Of a stretch of 64,000 bases of DNA, positions 31,990 through 44,388 are shown piece after piece. Every line of letters starts with the position of its first letter. The first letter of the stretch is position 1. Source of the DNA: Corbicula japonica (lineage: Eukaryota > Mollusca > Bivalvia > Venerida > Cyrenidae); NCBI GenBank assembly GCA_038501625.1, contig JAZAYU010000037.1:620001-684000 (forward strand), written 5' to 3'. The notes beneath the pieces were generated by a model, which saw only the letters and a program-made list of their open reading frames with translations, made no database searches and was not told the DNA's origin. Made by a program: the position numbers and the translations under genes.

Positions 31990-32151
31990 GTAAGTGACAA
32001 TATTTCCCATCTTGGGAGGTGGTTATCTTCAGTCTTTAGCTTTTGCCTACACAGCTCCTATACCACTGTTCTACATTTGATGTCTAACTCCCAGTAGTGA
32101 CAGAGATAAGTTCTCCATAATAGTCAGTGCTCTTTCCTGTACTCCTTCAAA

Positions 32152-32268
32152 CTTTCCTCCATATGTACACATTTATAGCATGAGCAAACAGTGTAGATCC
32201 AGATCAGATGGCACATCCATCTACACTGGGCACACACACAGAAAAAGGTGTATATATGGAGTAAAGGG
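32152..32268. mobile_element. Palindromic MITE, internally deleted
   Basis: Left CTTTCCTCCATATGTAC and GTGTAGATCCAGATCAGATGG are followed almost at once by CATCTACACTGGGC and the right end GGAGTAAAGGG plus TTAA. Central loop and inner arms are missing. Confidence 0.7.
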
Positions 32269-33109
32269 TTAAAGTTGGTGATAGTTACTATACTAAGCAA
32301 AGTTGCAACATCAATTCAAATGCTTTATAATATTCATGTTAAAATTGAAATAGTGAATATGTACAAGAAAGTTTTCCCTGGAACTGTTAAGATGGTTGGT
32401 GCTTTCACAAGATTGTTTAGTATAAGCAGGATTCTGTGTTTTGTGGAATTTATATGGACAAAACAGCTGTAAAATTGTCTCTAAAAGTAGCTTTCCTGAA
32501 AAGGGGACATAACTTGTGCATATGAATACAAAATATTAGATGTTTGCATATATACCTAAGGCACAATAAATTAAACCCAATATCATTTGATGGTATCCTA
32601 CAAGGCGAGCAGTTAGCATCAACAAGAATGCTTCCTTGTATTTACCAAGAAACTAGATAAATACATCAGTCTGGATTAGATCACTGAAAAATCATTTGAT
32701 ATTGATATATTTTTAAAGTCTTAAACTAAAGGCAGTCAGTGTTGCTTTTGCTGGCTGTCTATTCAATGGAAGTACAGAGCGGTCATGTGTTGTTTATTTC
32801 CTACTTGTTTTTGGTTTTCTGTTTAGTTCTCCTGAATGGACATCTGAAACAGGTCTATCCATTGACCAAATTTTACCCAAGTTGTTTATTTAGATACCTG
32901 CCTATATAAATGTAGGTCAGGTTTGGAGCTGGGTCATTCTGGGTCAACAATTAGGTCACTAGGTGAGATCAGATGAAAACCTTGTCAATAGATCAGGGTT
33001 TTTGTTCCCCTCAAATTATCATCAGTATTGGTCTGGATGATAAACAACTGGGTTATCTGACGGCAGAATAAGGTCACCAGGTCAAGATATTATATATATA
33101 ATATATACA

Positions 33110-33190
33110 CAATGGATCTAAATGCAAACAGACTAGATCAGGATCCATTCAGTGTCTTCTGGATCAACACTTGTTGCCCAAGTGCCATAG
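33110..33190. mobile_element. Palindromic MITE remnant
   Basis: GCAAACAGACTAGATCAGG and GGATCAACACTTGTTGCCC show diverged right-arm sequence only. Confidence 0.4.
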
Positions 33191-34646
33191 AGCAAACCTG
33201 AACCAGTTCACAAAGTAATTTTTGTATTTCATTTAAATTTCTTGTTTAAGTTCATGTAAAGAAAAGTTATATAATAAACACACACTTTCTTCATTACATT
33301 CAAGAATAAACATTAGAGAAACATTACCATAATTGAAAATGTAAAAAATCCTAATTTTCAGTAGTAAAGATTGACATTTAGATGCAGTGTGCGATATTAC
33401 TTTAGATTAATGACTTTCTGAACTTAATGATGAAGATAAATTACTTTCTTGTAATTTTTGATTGAAGTGATTAGAGAAACAATTTTCAAAATCACTTTGT
33501 TTGAACTCTGAAGAAATTATCAGATGAATTACAGGAGAAGTTATTTATACATGTTGCGCACTTGACATTAAGTGTTTACACTGAATAGCAGCAAGTATTT
33601 GCAGACTGTAATCATTATAGAGTACGGAATACAGTGACAAGTGTTACTCAAATATCGGGGTAAATATCCCTGATCCACCTCTTTCATTAACCCCCTGTTT
33701 TGATGTTTATTTACAATTTTCAATTGATATCATTCATTGCTTTTAACTCAGATTACTGCAACAATTAGCTGTTGAAGGGTAAACAAGTACAAATCTGATT
33801 ACAAAAATATACCTTCTTTTTATGGAGAGTCGAATAGTAATTATTTGGCGTCAAGGTGTTGAAAAGAGTCATTGAAAGTATTTCTGTCACAGTTTTTCTT
33901 GATGTTGACACGTTGCCACACAGCCAGAGTACGTTGTTACTCAAGCGTGTCTGCAAATTGCAGATACTTGCCAAGCGAATACCGTGATCATATAACCTGT
34001 TATTTGTATTACTTCTAATTTAGCTCAGCCTTTGGTCGTTGCTTGATCGTATCGGACATATTAACTGTGCCATGTTTTATTGTCGTTTTTGTGAAATGCA
34101 TTCTTCCATGTGGCTAGCCTTTCATACACCTCGAAGGCACAAAGACGGTTAATTTTGTGTGACCTCGTATTGGATAGTTTGAACAGCTCTCGTGGACAGG
34201 GAATAAAATTGTCACTGAGCGTTGTTGTTAGTAGTGGAAATCTCACTGAACAGTAGCTGTGTATTAAAGCATATTTGAAGTGCTCTGGATTTTATGTTGA
34301 AAATCTGCTTAACTGAACTGTTCGAGTTGGGCAAGGTGTGTGTTAGTTTACTTAATGGATATTAAGTTTACAGTTCTGACAGCATTGTAGCTAAACCCCA
34401 AAAGTTAAGTGGGTTATTCTGGATTTACAATTATTATACTGCAGACAATATCAAAGGTAAGGGCAGATTTTCTGAAATTTGTATGAAAAATATTCCTTAT
34501 TGAATATTTTTTGCTCGAGATAAAGAACAACATACATTATAAGAATAAGTAGAACCTACATATATTTGTTGAAAAAATCACACATTTCTTGGAGTAGAAC
34601 ATGTAGATTTTCTTCAGAGTAACCACAAAAAACCCAACAAGTTTAA

Positions 34647-34868
34647 CCCTTTCCTGTATAGATACACCTTTATTGCTAGGGCGAACAGTTTAGATCCACA
34701 TCCGTGCCGTCTGATCAGGATCTAAACTGTTCGCTTTTTTATTCATTAGCTTATTTCTGACCAAAATGCGACCAGTGCAGATCCTGATCAGACGGCAAGG
34801 AGGTGCCGGCTGATCTGGATCTACACTGGTCGCACATGCGTAAAAATGCGTATCTGTACAGGACAGGG
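34647..34868. mobile_element. Palindromic TTAA MITE, near-intact copy
   Basis: TTAA (34643-34646) precedes CCCTTTCCTGTATAGATAC; GTACAGGACAGGG precedes TTAA (34869-34872). The right hairpin is clean (GCGACCAGTGCAGATCC pairs with GGATCTACACTGGTCGC). The left hairpin is shortened by loss of its CAGATCAGCCGGCA segment. Confidence 0.9.
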
Positions 34869-36117
34869 TTAAACATTGTTGTTGTTAAATAATAGTTTAA
34901 TGAATACCTTCTCACATATTTGTGGTATCATGATTATTTATATTGAGAAATAGCAAAACATTAACCAAAACTAGGAATATTTAGACTTTTTTTCTTGAAA
35001 TTACTAAAAGAACCCCAGCTGGCATGGGCAAATACCTTAAAGAAAAGCTAAATAAACTGTTTTGTCCATCAGCATAATAAAGTTAACACAACTGAAATAT
35101 TGAATTCCTCTTTATAAAGCTCTAGTATAAATGTTTTCACATTTTGTTCGATTTTCAAAGCGTGTTACTGTATTATAGTGTATATAGTGTGTAATACCTC
35201 TCCGATACCGGTATGAGAGAGAATTGGACAAGGTATATAGCTGAACTATGTAGAATGATACTTAAGTTTTAAAATTTCATTTGGGCTTAAATGGATGTTT
35301 AAGGAGTGGGATGTGTCTTAATTATTCAGCTTTTTTCAAAATACAGCAGTGGAATTTTTTTGATAGTGAATTAAACAAGCAACAAGAAATTGGGAATGCT
35401 TTTCAAGGAATAAATGAAGGATAAATGCAGTGACCACATGAAATGATTAGTGGCTTGCCGGCGGTACAGCAGTTGCAGCATATCACAGCTTAAGGGATTC
35501 CAGTGGTCTACCACGTTGTAGGTTTAACGCTGTATCAACATTTACTGCGCTAGAAAGAGGAGGAAAAGGTTGAATAATTTTTCATGTGCGACTTCTTAAA
35601 TTATGCAATATCATGTAGTGTATAATTAAATATGTTGGTGATTAAAACTGTGTGTTTATGCCAGACATGACGTGCATAACACTTCGGCATAAGTAATGTT
35701 CTATACAAGTTGGAGATCTGGTTTAACATTCTGTTAGGCAATTTCATTTTAAACACAAAGGCCACATCAAGGTTACATAAAACAAGGATTCAAGAAAGAC
35801 TAATTTATGATTAACAGTGTTAAAGTCCTTATAATGCAGACTTTGATTGGGTAATGTATAAGCTGAATTGATCCTTTAAGCTGTTAAAAGAGTAATGGCA
35901 GAATGAAGTTGATGTTTCGAGTGGCTTTGCTAAGAGCTTTTACAGCGGCGAGCGGTGAATACAAATTGGACAATTAAGTTTTTGTTGTCAGTACAGAGAG
36001 TGACCATCAGTTGACCGAGCATATTGACCAAGTGTCCAAGTGCCCCTTATAATGATGATGTAGCTCAGTGGTTACTTCACCTCACCAGGTACAACCCTGT
36101 TAGTGTTTTGTTTAACA

Positions 36118-36336
36118 CTACTCCATCTGTACTGGTCTCATTGCATGTGCAACCATTGTAAAACAGTTTAACTTTGTGCTGTCTGATCTGCATCTGCACT
36201 GTTTCGTTGTTGAAATAACCTGATAGATCTAAAAGCGAACAGTGGTGATCCGGATAAGATGGTAAGGATATACATGCTGATCGGGATCTTCACTGTTCGC
36301 ACCATGCTATAGAAGTGGTATCTATGGAGTGAAGAG
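36118..36336. mobile_element. Palindromic MITE, diverged
   Basis: Centre GAAATAACCTGATAGATC, right hairpin GCGAACAGTGGTGATCC / GGGATCTTCACTGTTCGC and a degenerate right end (GGAGTGAAGAG). Confidence 0.7.
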
Positions 36337-36592
36337 AGACTGTAAAATTACTGGTCTATACATCAGATATATCTGTTGCCTGCGGTCACAGCTGATGCAT
36401 ACATAACTTTCAGCATTCAGTTACATGATCTTTATTTATTGAGGAAAAGTGTAACAATAAAAACATAACTCATGAAATGTAATAGTTAACCAGATGTTAC
36501 CAGAAAAATGTATAAAAATGCTATATAACATGATATGACCTATTCAGTGTTATAATCTGGCTGGTGAGTTTGTTAGCTGTCTTGTTTTCTTG

Positions 36593-37582
36593 TTAGCTCA
36601 CCTGAGCACGAAGTGCTCTTGGTGAGCTTTTGTGATCGCCTGATGTCCGTCGTCCGTCCGTCCGTCCGTCAACTTTTTCTTCAAACGACTTCTTCTCCTG
36701 AACTCCTGGGCCAATCTTGCTGAAACTTGGCAGGAATGTTACCTGCATGAAGCTTTACCAAAATTGTTCAAATGGTTCCAGTCCATTGCCTATCTAGGTC
36801 ACAGAGGTTAAAAATAGATTTTGAACATGAAATTTTAAAAAATCTTCTTCTCTGAAACCGTAAGGCCTAGAACTTTGATATTTGCTGTGTAGCATCACCT
36901 AGTGGTCCTCTACCAAGATTGTTCAAATTATAGCCCTGGGGTCAAAATTGGCCCGCCCCAGGGGTCAGTTGATTTTACATAGACTTATATAGGAAAAACT
37001 ATAAAAATCTTCTTGTCTGAAACCACAAGGCCTAGAGCTTAGATATTTGGCATTTAGCATCCTCTAGTGGAACTCTACAAAGTTTGTTCAAATTATTTCC
37101 CTGGGGTCAAAATTGGCCCCGCTCTAGGGGTCACTTCATTTTGCATAGACTTATATAGGAAAAACTTTAAAAATCTTCTTGTCTGAAACCACAAGGCCTA
37201 GAGCTTAGATATTTGGCATTTAGCACCCTCTAGTGGAACTCTACAAAGATTTTTCAAATTATTTCCCTGGGGTCAAAATTGGCCCTGCCCCAGGGGTCAC
37301 TTCATTTTACATAGACTTATATAGGAAAAACTTTAAAAATCTTCTTGTCTGAAACCACAAGGCCTAGAGCTTAGATATTTGGCATTTAGCATCCTCTAGT
37401 AGAACTCTACAAAGATTGTTCAAATTATTTCCCTGGGGTCAAAATTGGCCCCGCCCCATGGGTCACTTCATTTTATATAGACTTGTATAGGAAAAACTTT
37501 AAAAATCTTCTTGTCTGAAACCACAAGCTGAGAGTACTTTTGTACTCAGGTGAGCGATATAGGGCCATCATGGCCCTCTTGT
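36593..37582. mobile_element. Non-autonomous element with 166-bp tandem core
   Basis: The head TAGCTCACCTGAGCACGAAG and GTGCTCTTGGTGAGC forms a hairpin. A GTCC microsatellite (36649-36670) follows. The core repeats AAAAATCTTC at 36838, 37003, 37169, 37335 and 37501 (165-166 bp). The tail is TCAGGTGAGCGATATAGGG and CCATCATGGCCCTCTTG, with an end hairpin (GGGCCATCATGGCCC). Head and tail carry matching inverted GCTCACCTGA / TCAGGTGAGC. I recognise this as a repeat type common in bivalves; the Helitron-like assignment is inference. Confidence 0.75.
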
Positions 37583-37589
37583 TTATCAT

Positions 37590-37827
37590 GTTGCTTCATG
37601 GGTATAGCTCAGGTATCCCCATGTGCAGCCAGTGTAGATCCCTATCAGCCTGAACATCTGTGTTAAGTCTGATCTGGATCTTAACGGTTGTTCCTTGGTC
37701 AAAAGTAATAATGTGATGAAGCTGAAAGTTACAAGTGTAGATCCTGATGAGACTGCACGGATGTGCAAGCTGATCTAGAACTACACTAGACACCCATGTA
37801 AATTAAAGTGTACCGTCAAGTAATGGG
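37590..37827. mobile_element. Palindromic MITE, diverged, abutting the tandem-core element
   Basis: Both hairpins are recognisable (CAGTGTAGATCCCTATCAGCC; GTGTAGATCCTGATGAGAC) with a degenerate right end TAAAGTGTACCG. It begins just after the element tail at 37582. Confidence 0.65.
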
Positions 37828-38764
37828 TTGACTGACTCTTTCATCGTGTTACATTTAATTGTACAAGTACAACAGTTAGTGTTATTTTCATCAATTGAAT
37901 TTCCCCTTGTATCCGGCAGTCTGTTTAGTACTTTGACTCCAGATATGTGTCACTTTCCTTCCATCTACATCATATCAACAGTACTAATTGACATAGAAGT
38001 TATTTGGCTTGGAATATTTGTGGCAGAAAATTCAATTAGTGTTGAGAGGTTGCCATGTTATAAGATGCGCTTTTGGGAGATAGCTTGAATAAGTCATCAT
38101 AGTGCTTTCAAATCCTGAAATAGAATTGTGCCTAAATTTGATTTGGGGTATGAGGAATTTCCCTGGAGTGCATAATTTGTTCCACATTACACACAAGCTT
38201 GTTGGTAGACGTGTATTAATTGTCATTTTCCACACGTCAGAAAAAATGTGGCGATAATTATTGAAAAGCCTCTCTATAACTCGGCTTCATACGTCTCCTG
38301 GGGACGCCGTCGGAGCAGCACCATTAACTTTTCATATCCAATTTTGCTTTTTACCAATTTGGACAGTTTATGTTCACTTGGGGCTGACATAATGAAATTC
38401 TATAACTCCCCAGCCATTCAGAATATGATATAGCACATTTTATCGCGGACCATTTGTCTTCGCGTTTTGTTCTGTTGGCACAGGAATAACAAGCGATCTG
38501 GGATCCGTATTCATCATATATTTGTCCAGATTATTTCCTAGCAAACATTTCTTACAAGTTTAGGAAATATTAAAGCTCTGTAAGAGGCAACGGGGAAAAG
38601 CATGTCAGCTTATTGATACATATATTCATGTTTTCAGTTTTTCAGGCAGTATACGATGAAATTTAGTAATAGTCTAAACAAAAATGAAAAGAAATATAAA
38701 TTATTATTACAGATGACTTTTCAAAAATAATTACTTAACTGAATAGATTATTTTAATTAATGAA

Positions 38765-38996
38765 CCCTTTACTCCATAGGTACAACTTATATGGCCTGGG
38801 TAAACAGTGTAGATCCAGATCAGACAGCTCATCTAACATGGGTCTAATCAAGATCTACACTGTTTGCTTTTAGATTATGTTATGTCTGACCAAGAGGTGA
38901 CCAGTGTAGATCCAGATGAGTTGGCAAGGATGTTCAAGCTGATCTGGATCAACACTGGTCACACACATGTTAAATGTGTATATATTGAGTAAAGGC
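38765..38996. mobile_element. Palindromic MITE, both arms
   Basis: CCCTTTACTCCATAGG to TATATTGAGTAAAGGC, with the left arm AAACAGTGTAGATCC and right arm GTGTAGATCCAGATGAG, and flanks TGAA / TTAT (degenerate TTAA). Confidence 0.75.
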
Positions 38997-41432
38997 TTAT
39001 ATAGATGCTGTTGTGCCGCCAAGATATATAGGTTGTTGCCTTGTGGTGCCATGTTGCAGTGAGTGGTGACATAAGTGTATCTGGAGAATACTGACTTTTC
39101 TTTTTTCTTTTCAATTTATAATAGTTTTTCACATTATTACATTTATTATAAACTTTAACAATGACTTAAAAATCAGTGTGTATAATCCGGATTTAACCTT
39201 TCGTGATTCTTCTTTTTTCATGTCACTGATTACACATAAAAATTGGAAGTTGAAACGAAATACCCTGTGTTTATGTTTTAAATTGCTGTCCTCAATTTGT
39301 TTGAGCGATCTTCCTTAGAGCGTCTGTCTGATGCAAATAACGTATAATCTTGCCGTTTAAATTGGTGAAAGAGTCGGAAAACCCCTAATTAAACCTGTCA
39401 GACCTTCGTCTCAAGAAATGGTCTCTTGTAGATGATTTGAACAGAGTAATAATTATGGTAAATCGGGGTAAATTGGCAATCTGGGGAAGATAGAGGTATT
39501 TTTGATGCTATATAATCAGGTTTAATTTGATAGAATAGTCGGCAGGTTGCAAATTGCGGCATGCATGCTGCAGGATTGTAGGTTGGTGTCGTGTATTGAG
39601 CGGAGAAGCATTTTGTTTGAGTATAAAATGACAGCAGGATCACATATTGATTGTGCCTTGGTGATAATAAGAGTTGCTGTCTGACATGAGGTATGCTTTT
39701 GTGTTCCTGGATGCTGATTGCATATTTGGAGGTCTGTCATGGTAACATCAGAGTTACAGCTCTTCAGAGTTGTGAAAATTTGAGATGATGACATTATCTG
39801 AACTTTTAAGTTGAACAATAAATACCTGATCTTTATCAGTCTTATAAAGATTGTCTGGTACATTAACTCAATGACATGGTTGATAGCAAGACAGATTAGA
39901 CCATTAACACCAGAGTTCTCTGCCCTTGGATTCTTGAAAATTATAAAACATTATAAGCATTTTCTGGATTCTGACTCTAAATTGTTATTCAGTCTGAGTA
40001 AAAGTTAAACAGAAGTTTACATAACCAGTGTCTTCTCTAAAGAAGTTAACCAGTAGCACACAGTTGTGGTCCGTGATCAAGGTAGTTAGCCAGGGTTATG
40101 GCCCATGAGTTGTGAATGTTTACTAACTTCGCTTGGACTACGACTATGACATTATAACAAATTGATTTATCAGTATGGAATAATTTTCATGTAGTCACAT
40201 GCACATTTTAACTTGCCTTCTTCATTTCATAGGGGTGTTTTTTAGTGACGGCATACTTGACTTAATATTAAATAGATATTATTACTTTAAGTGTCATCAT
40301 AAAATTGTGTGAATTAACTTTGCATTAAGACTTCTGGCACCAGCAATTCATTATTGAATTGGACAAAGTCTGTCCTAGGAATAGATATAAAAGAAATAGC
40401 AGGAGGACAAAATCACCTTTAATGTTAATGCCATCAGGATCTTGTTAAAATCAGCTGGATGATTTGATCAGTGTTCAGATCACAGTTCAGAAAGTGACTA
40501 GGGCCATTAATATCAATGGTAAATTTAACAACTTGCTTTAATGAGCGATTTGAGATACTTGCACCATTTAACAAGATTCTGAACACGGTTTATGCCTCAA
40601 TTATCACGCCAGAAACTTTTATATAGATATTGCTTTTCCCCTTTTGATGTAGCGCAAGTTGTTAACTGCTTTTGAAAATAATTCTAATGGCGCGTATTTT
40701 TGCTCCTGTATGCCATTTACATATTTAAACATTACCATGTTTGCTCTTTGCTTTGATGTATTGTGGGACTATTTAAAATAAGAGCTGTAGCAAAATTGGA
40801 AATATCAATACACAAAATAGATTTTTATGGGTACATTATTACTTAGCAAACTTTGTATTTGTTTGCTTTGCGGTTGACGATCGTTGTTCACACTGACATT
40901 GTATATCGTCAATATTTCCGAAAGGTAACACACAATTGAAGGGTAATGAAGGTTATTGGCTATGTATCACCCGCTAATTGGCTCATTCTGTTCATCCTTC
41001 TAGAGTCAATATTGAAAGTTATATGTAGATACATTCAGGAACTGGCATAGCACAACTTTCCTGTTTCTACATTTCATGGTATTTGCTTGGCACTTGTTAT
41101 ATTTCTTGGTATTTGCTTTGCACTCGATTTAATGCTTTTAATAAAGATTTAACCCTCAGATTCACCTATCCACTTTCCCAGGGCACTTGAAGGCTTTTTT
41201 AATGTAGTTCACTTGTATAAAATTAAATGAGAAGTGCAAAATTATTTAACTTCAGAAAATTGTTGAATTTGTTTTATTTCCTCTGGTCCAGTTAAGAAAC
41301 ACAGGTATCTGGGTTTGGTTCAGTTAGGTGCCTGAGGGAGCATGAATCGGTTTGTAGTCCCCCTAGCCCCTTGTGTTAACAATGATAATCTATTCCGGTC
41401 AGTAGGGACGGCCATCTATGGAATATGGTTTC

Positions 41433-41641
41433 TCCCATAACTCCATACATACACCTTTTATATTGCATAATTATTCTGTGCCATCTGATCAGAAACTTCA
41501 CTGTTTACTTTTAGATTTATAAGGTTATTTCTGACCAAGATGTGACCAGTGCAGATCCAGATCAGATGACACACTTGCTGGCTGATTTGGATCTTCAATT
41601 TTCAAACTACATGCATAAAAACTCATCTATGGAGTATAGGG
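41433..41641. mobile_element. Palindromic MITE, left arm shortened
   Basis: Centre AAGGTTATTTCTGACCAAG, right arm GTGCAGATCCAGATCAGATG and end GGAGTATAGGG are present; the left hairpin keeps only GCCATCTGATCAG. Confidence 0.65.
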
Positions 41642-41917
41642 TTGATATCTTTCCATATATACCTCTGAACTTACTGTCACTGTCACTGTGAATGTTGCAA
41701 ATGTTATGTTACCAGGTGTCACATTCTGTCTAGACTCTTGCTGCTGGGCCTTAAGATGTCACATATCCTGATGGTGCAAGCAGGTTTGTATGCATTTGGT
41801 TTGTGGTGTTGTTCAGTTTGTCGAACCTGTTCTTAACCACAGACATGCACACACTTGTGTCAGAAGATGATTTAGTAATACAGGTTAATATTTGACCTGG
41901 ACCCTTTATTTATTTAA

Positions 41918-42035
41918 TCCTTCCCTCCATATATATGCATTTTAACATGTGTGCAACCAGTAAAGAACATTACTATCTGATCTGGATTATGCTGTTTGCA
42001 CACCGATATTTAATTAAGGTGTATCTATGGACTTA
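41918..42035. mobile_element. Palindromic MITE, internally deleted
   Basis: Left end TTAATCCTTCCCTCCATATA and a short CAACCAGT lead directly to a right-arm fragment (TATCTGATCTGGATTATGC) and a TATCTATGGACTTAA end. Confidence 0.55.
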
Positions 42036-42144
42036 ATGGTCAAAACTTGTGGATCATTAATTTAATTTGTTGACAATTGGATGTTCTCAGGTGATGTAAT
42101 ATTAAGTAAGTGTAGACCTGCATGCAGTGAGCTCTGGGTCTTAA

Positions 42145-42376
42145 CCCTTTCCTCCTTATATATGCAGTTTAGACTTTGGCAACTAGTGTTGATCCAGATC
42201 ATTTGTCTCATCTATGCTGTCTGATCAGGATCTACACTTTTTGCTTCTTGGTCAGAAATAACTCAATAAAAAAGCGAACAGTGCAGATCGTGATCAGAAA
42301 GCACAAATGTGCCGGCTACTTTGGATCTTCACTGGTTGCATGGTTGCTTTAAATGTGCTTATATGTAGTAAATTGT
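42145..42376. mobile_element. Palindromic TTAA MITE
   Basis: TTAA (42141-42144) precedes CCCTTTCCTCC. Centre GGTCAGAAATAACTC and right hairpin GCGAACAGTGCAGATCG are clear; the right terminus (ATGTAGTAAATTG) is diverged. Confidence 0.75.
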
Positions 42377-42795
42377 TGAATGCCTCAAATGTAACCAGGA
42401 AACTGTCAAAAAAAACAATCCTGTTATTTGGACAAGTTTTTCACAGAAGCTTGGAAATTGTTACTGCCTTTGATAAGCTTAGCCGGTCCAATTGGTTTTC
42501 ATTACTGTCATGTCATTAGTTTAAAGTAGATATTTAGTATTCAGTGTGTGTTCTGTCTATCTCTATTGAATTAGATTAACTGATGAAGCTGTTTCTAAAG
42601 GACTCAAATCATTGGGGAGTGCAATATTCCTGCTGGACTGATTGATTTACACTAACAAGATTACAGGGCGGGTTTTCTTCTGTCTCCATTCTCACATTCT
42701 GTGCTCTAAATATTGAGTGACACTGAGCATAAAATCCTGCTCTAGATGGTTTCTGCTCTCATTAATTGGCTTAATACTACACAAAGCTCTTTTAA

Positions 42796-43019
42796 CTTTA
42801 TACTAAAAAGATCAACTTTTATTTTGTGGGTGAACAGTGTAGATCCAGATCAGCCGGCACATCTGTGCCATCTGATCAGGATCAACACTGATTTCTTTTT
42901 GATTTATTAGATTATTTCTGACAAAAAACAGTGTAGATCCCGATCAGATGGCATGGATGTGCTGGCTGATCTGGATCTACAATGTTCTTTTAAGCCACAA
43001 AGGTGTATTTATGGAAGGG
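42796..43019. mobile_element. Palindromic TTAA MITE
   Basis: TTAA precedes CTTTATAC; ATGGAAGGG precedes TTAA. The left hairpin is well kept (GTGTAGATCCAGATCAGCC pairs with GATCAGGATCAACAC). Confidence 0.8.
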
Positions 43020-43517
43020 TTAATGGTATTGATCCTGACAGCTCTAGTTAATTTACCCAAATTCATGTTTATTTCTGCAAGTAGAACACCTGTTGTACTG
43101 TTTCTTTAATCTAAAACACAGCTACATGTTTTTTATGGCCACCATTTTCCCAAGAAGATGTTTTTTATGCAAATGAATATAGATCGTAAACATTCCTAGG
43201 AGATTAGGTGTTAATCAGATCAGCAGTTAATGGATGCACAGGATTTCTACAGCTTAACTTCTGCAGGGAATAAAATGTGTCATTTAACAATCTAACGTGA
43301 TTTCATACTGTCAGAATGGCACAAAAAAGAGAGTGGACAATCTCTAGTAATCTTGTAATTCAGCATAATCTCATTTGAGGGAGCTTGATAGAACAGCTTG
43401 GCACTGATAACTGAAAGCTGTTCCATGTATGTCATTAATTCAGATTTTATAAAAATCATATTCGGGTTGTAACACAAGACAATATCGACCCGTCAACCAT
43501 CCACAACATCTACTTAG

Positions 43518-43626
43518 CCCTTTATGCAATAAGAGATGGTTGTTATCCATGGGTGTACAATGTAGATCTGGATCAGCAAGCACATGCATGCCATCTGATC
43601 AGGATCTACACTGTTTGATTCATTAA
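43518..43626. mobile_element. Palindromic MITE, left half, truncated by a minisatellite
   Basis: Left end CCCTTTATGC and the full left hairpin are followed by GATTCATTAAGTAAAG, where a 20-22-bp tandem array starts in place of the right arm. Confidence 0.7.
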
Positions 43627-43755
43627 GTAAAGTCCCTGTGTGTTGCCATAAGTCCCTGTATGTTGCCATATTAGTCCCTGTGTGTTGCTGTAAGTCCCAG
43701 TGTGTTGCCATAAGTCCCTCTGTGGTTCCACAAGTCCCTTTGTGCTGCCACAAAT
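43626..43755. repeat. 20-22-bp tandem repeat
   Basis: Six diverged units of AAGTCCCTGTGTGTTGCCAT type, with one unit extended by two bases. Confidence 0.85.
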
Positions 43756-44234
43756 CCTAGGAATACCATTAGAAACGTCAGGATTTGCCAGCGTTTGACA
43801 GCAATAACATTAGATCTGTATTCTGGGAATCTATTTATTACTGTAATTGCACTATTGTGTGATTCCATCAATCAATTAGCTTAACATGTGACAAACAGGA
43901 AATTGCATTTTATGAAAGAAGGAGTAAGAGGGGACCTGATGGGATATGTGTAGAGAACAGCGAACACATTAATGGTGAACTCTAATAGCGGCATCTAGCA
44001 GGAATAAAACATGTCTAACCATGCTTAAGAAAGAGGCTCTTTGGATAACTGGAGAACAGACCTCACCTTGGTCTGTGTATCTTGCTTACTATTTACTGTT
44101 TGTTCATGAAATTTTATTTGATTTTTTAATATTTTGAAAAATTAACATCAAAATACCAAAGCTACTTATCACACATATAAGCAGAAGTTTGGATTAGGGT
44201 TGGATTGGGGTGTGAGGTTAGGGTTTTGATGCAA

Positions 44235-44388
44235 GTCTTGTGCCATCTGATCAGGATCTACACTGTTCGCTTTTGATTCATTAGGTTATTTCTGACCTAA
44301 AAGCAAACAGTGCAGATTCTGATCCAATGTAGTGATTGTGCTGGCTGGATCAACACTGGCACAGTTAAAATGAGCATGGAGTAAAAGG
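44235..44388. mobile_element. Palindromic MITE, left end missing
   Basis: It starts inside the left hairpin (TGCCATCTGATCAGGATC), has the full centre TTAGGTTATTTCTGACC and right arm, and ends GGAGTAAAAGG plus TTAA. Confidence 0.7.

Noticed and set aside
34260..34456. Alternative first exon ending ATATCAAAG|GTAAGG
   Set aside because: Only a donor-like site supports it; no start codon in good context and no upstream promoter signal.
36061..36098. tRNA-like A box (TAGCTCAGTGG) and B box (GGTACAACCCT), possible SINE head
   Set aside because: The boxes are about 17 bases too close for a tRNA promoter, no cloverleaf forms, and no poly-A or tail repeat follows.
39398..39863. Overlapping 81- and 113-codon minus-strand ORFs
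   Set aside because: Two overlapping frames with unremarkable composition and no motifs; not supported as genes.
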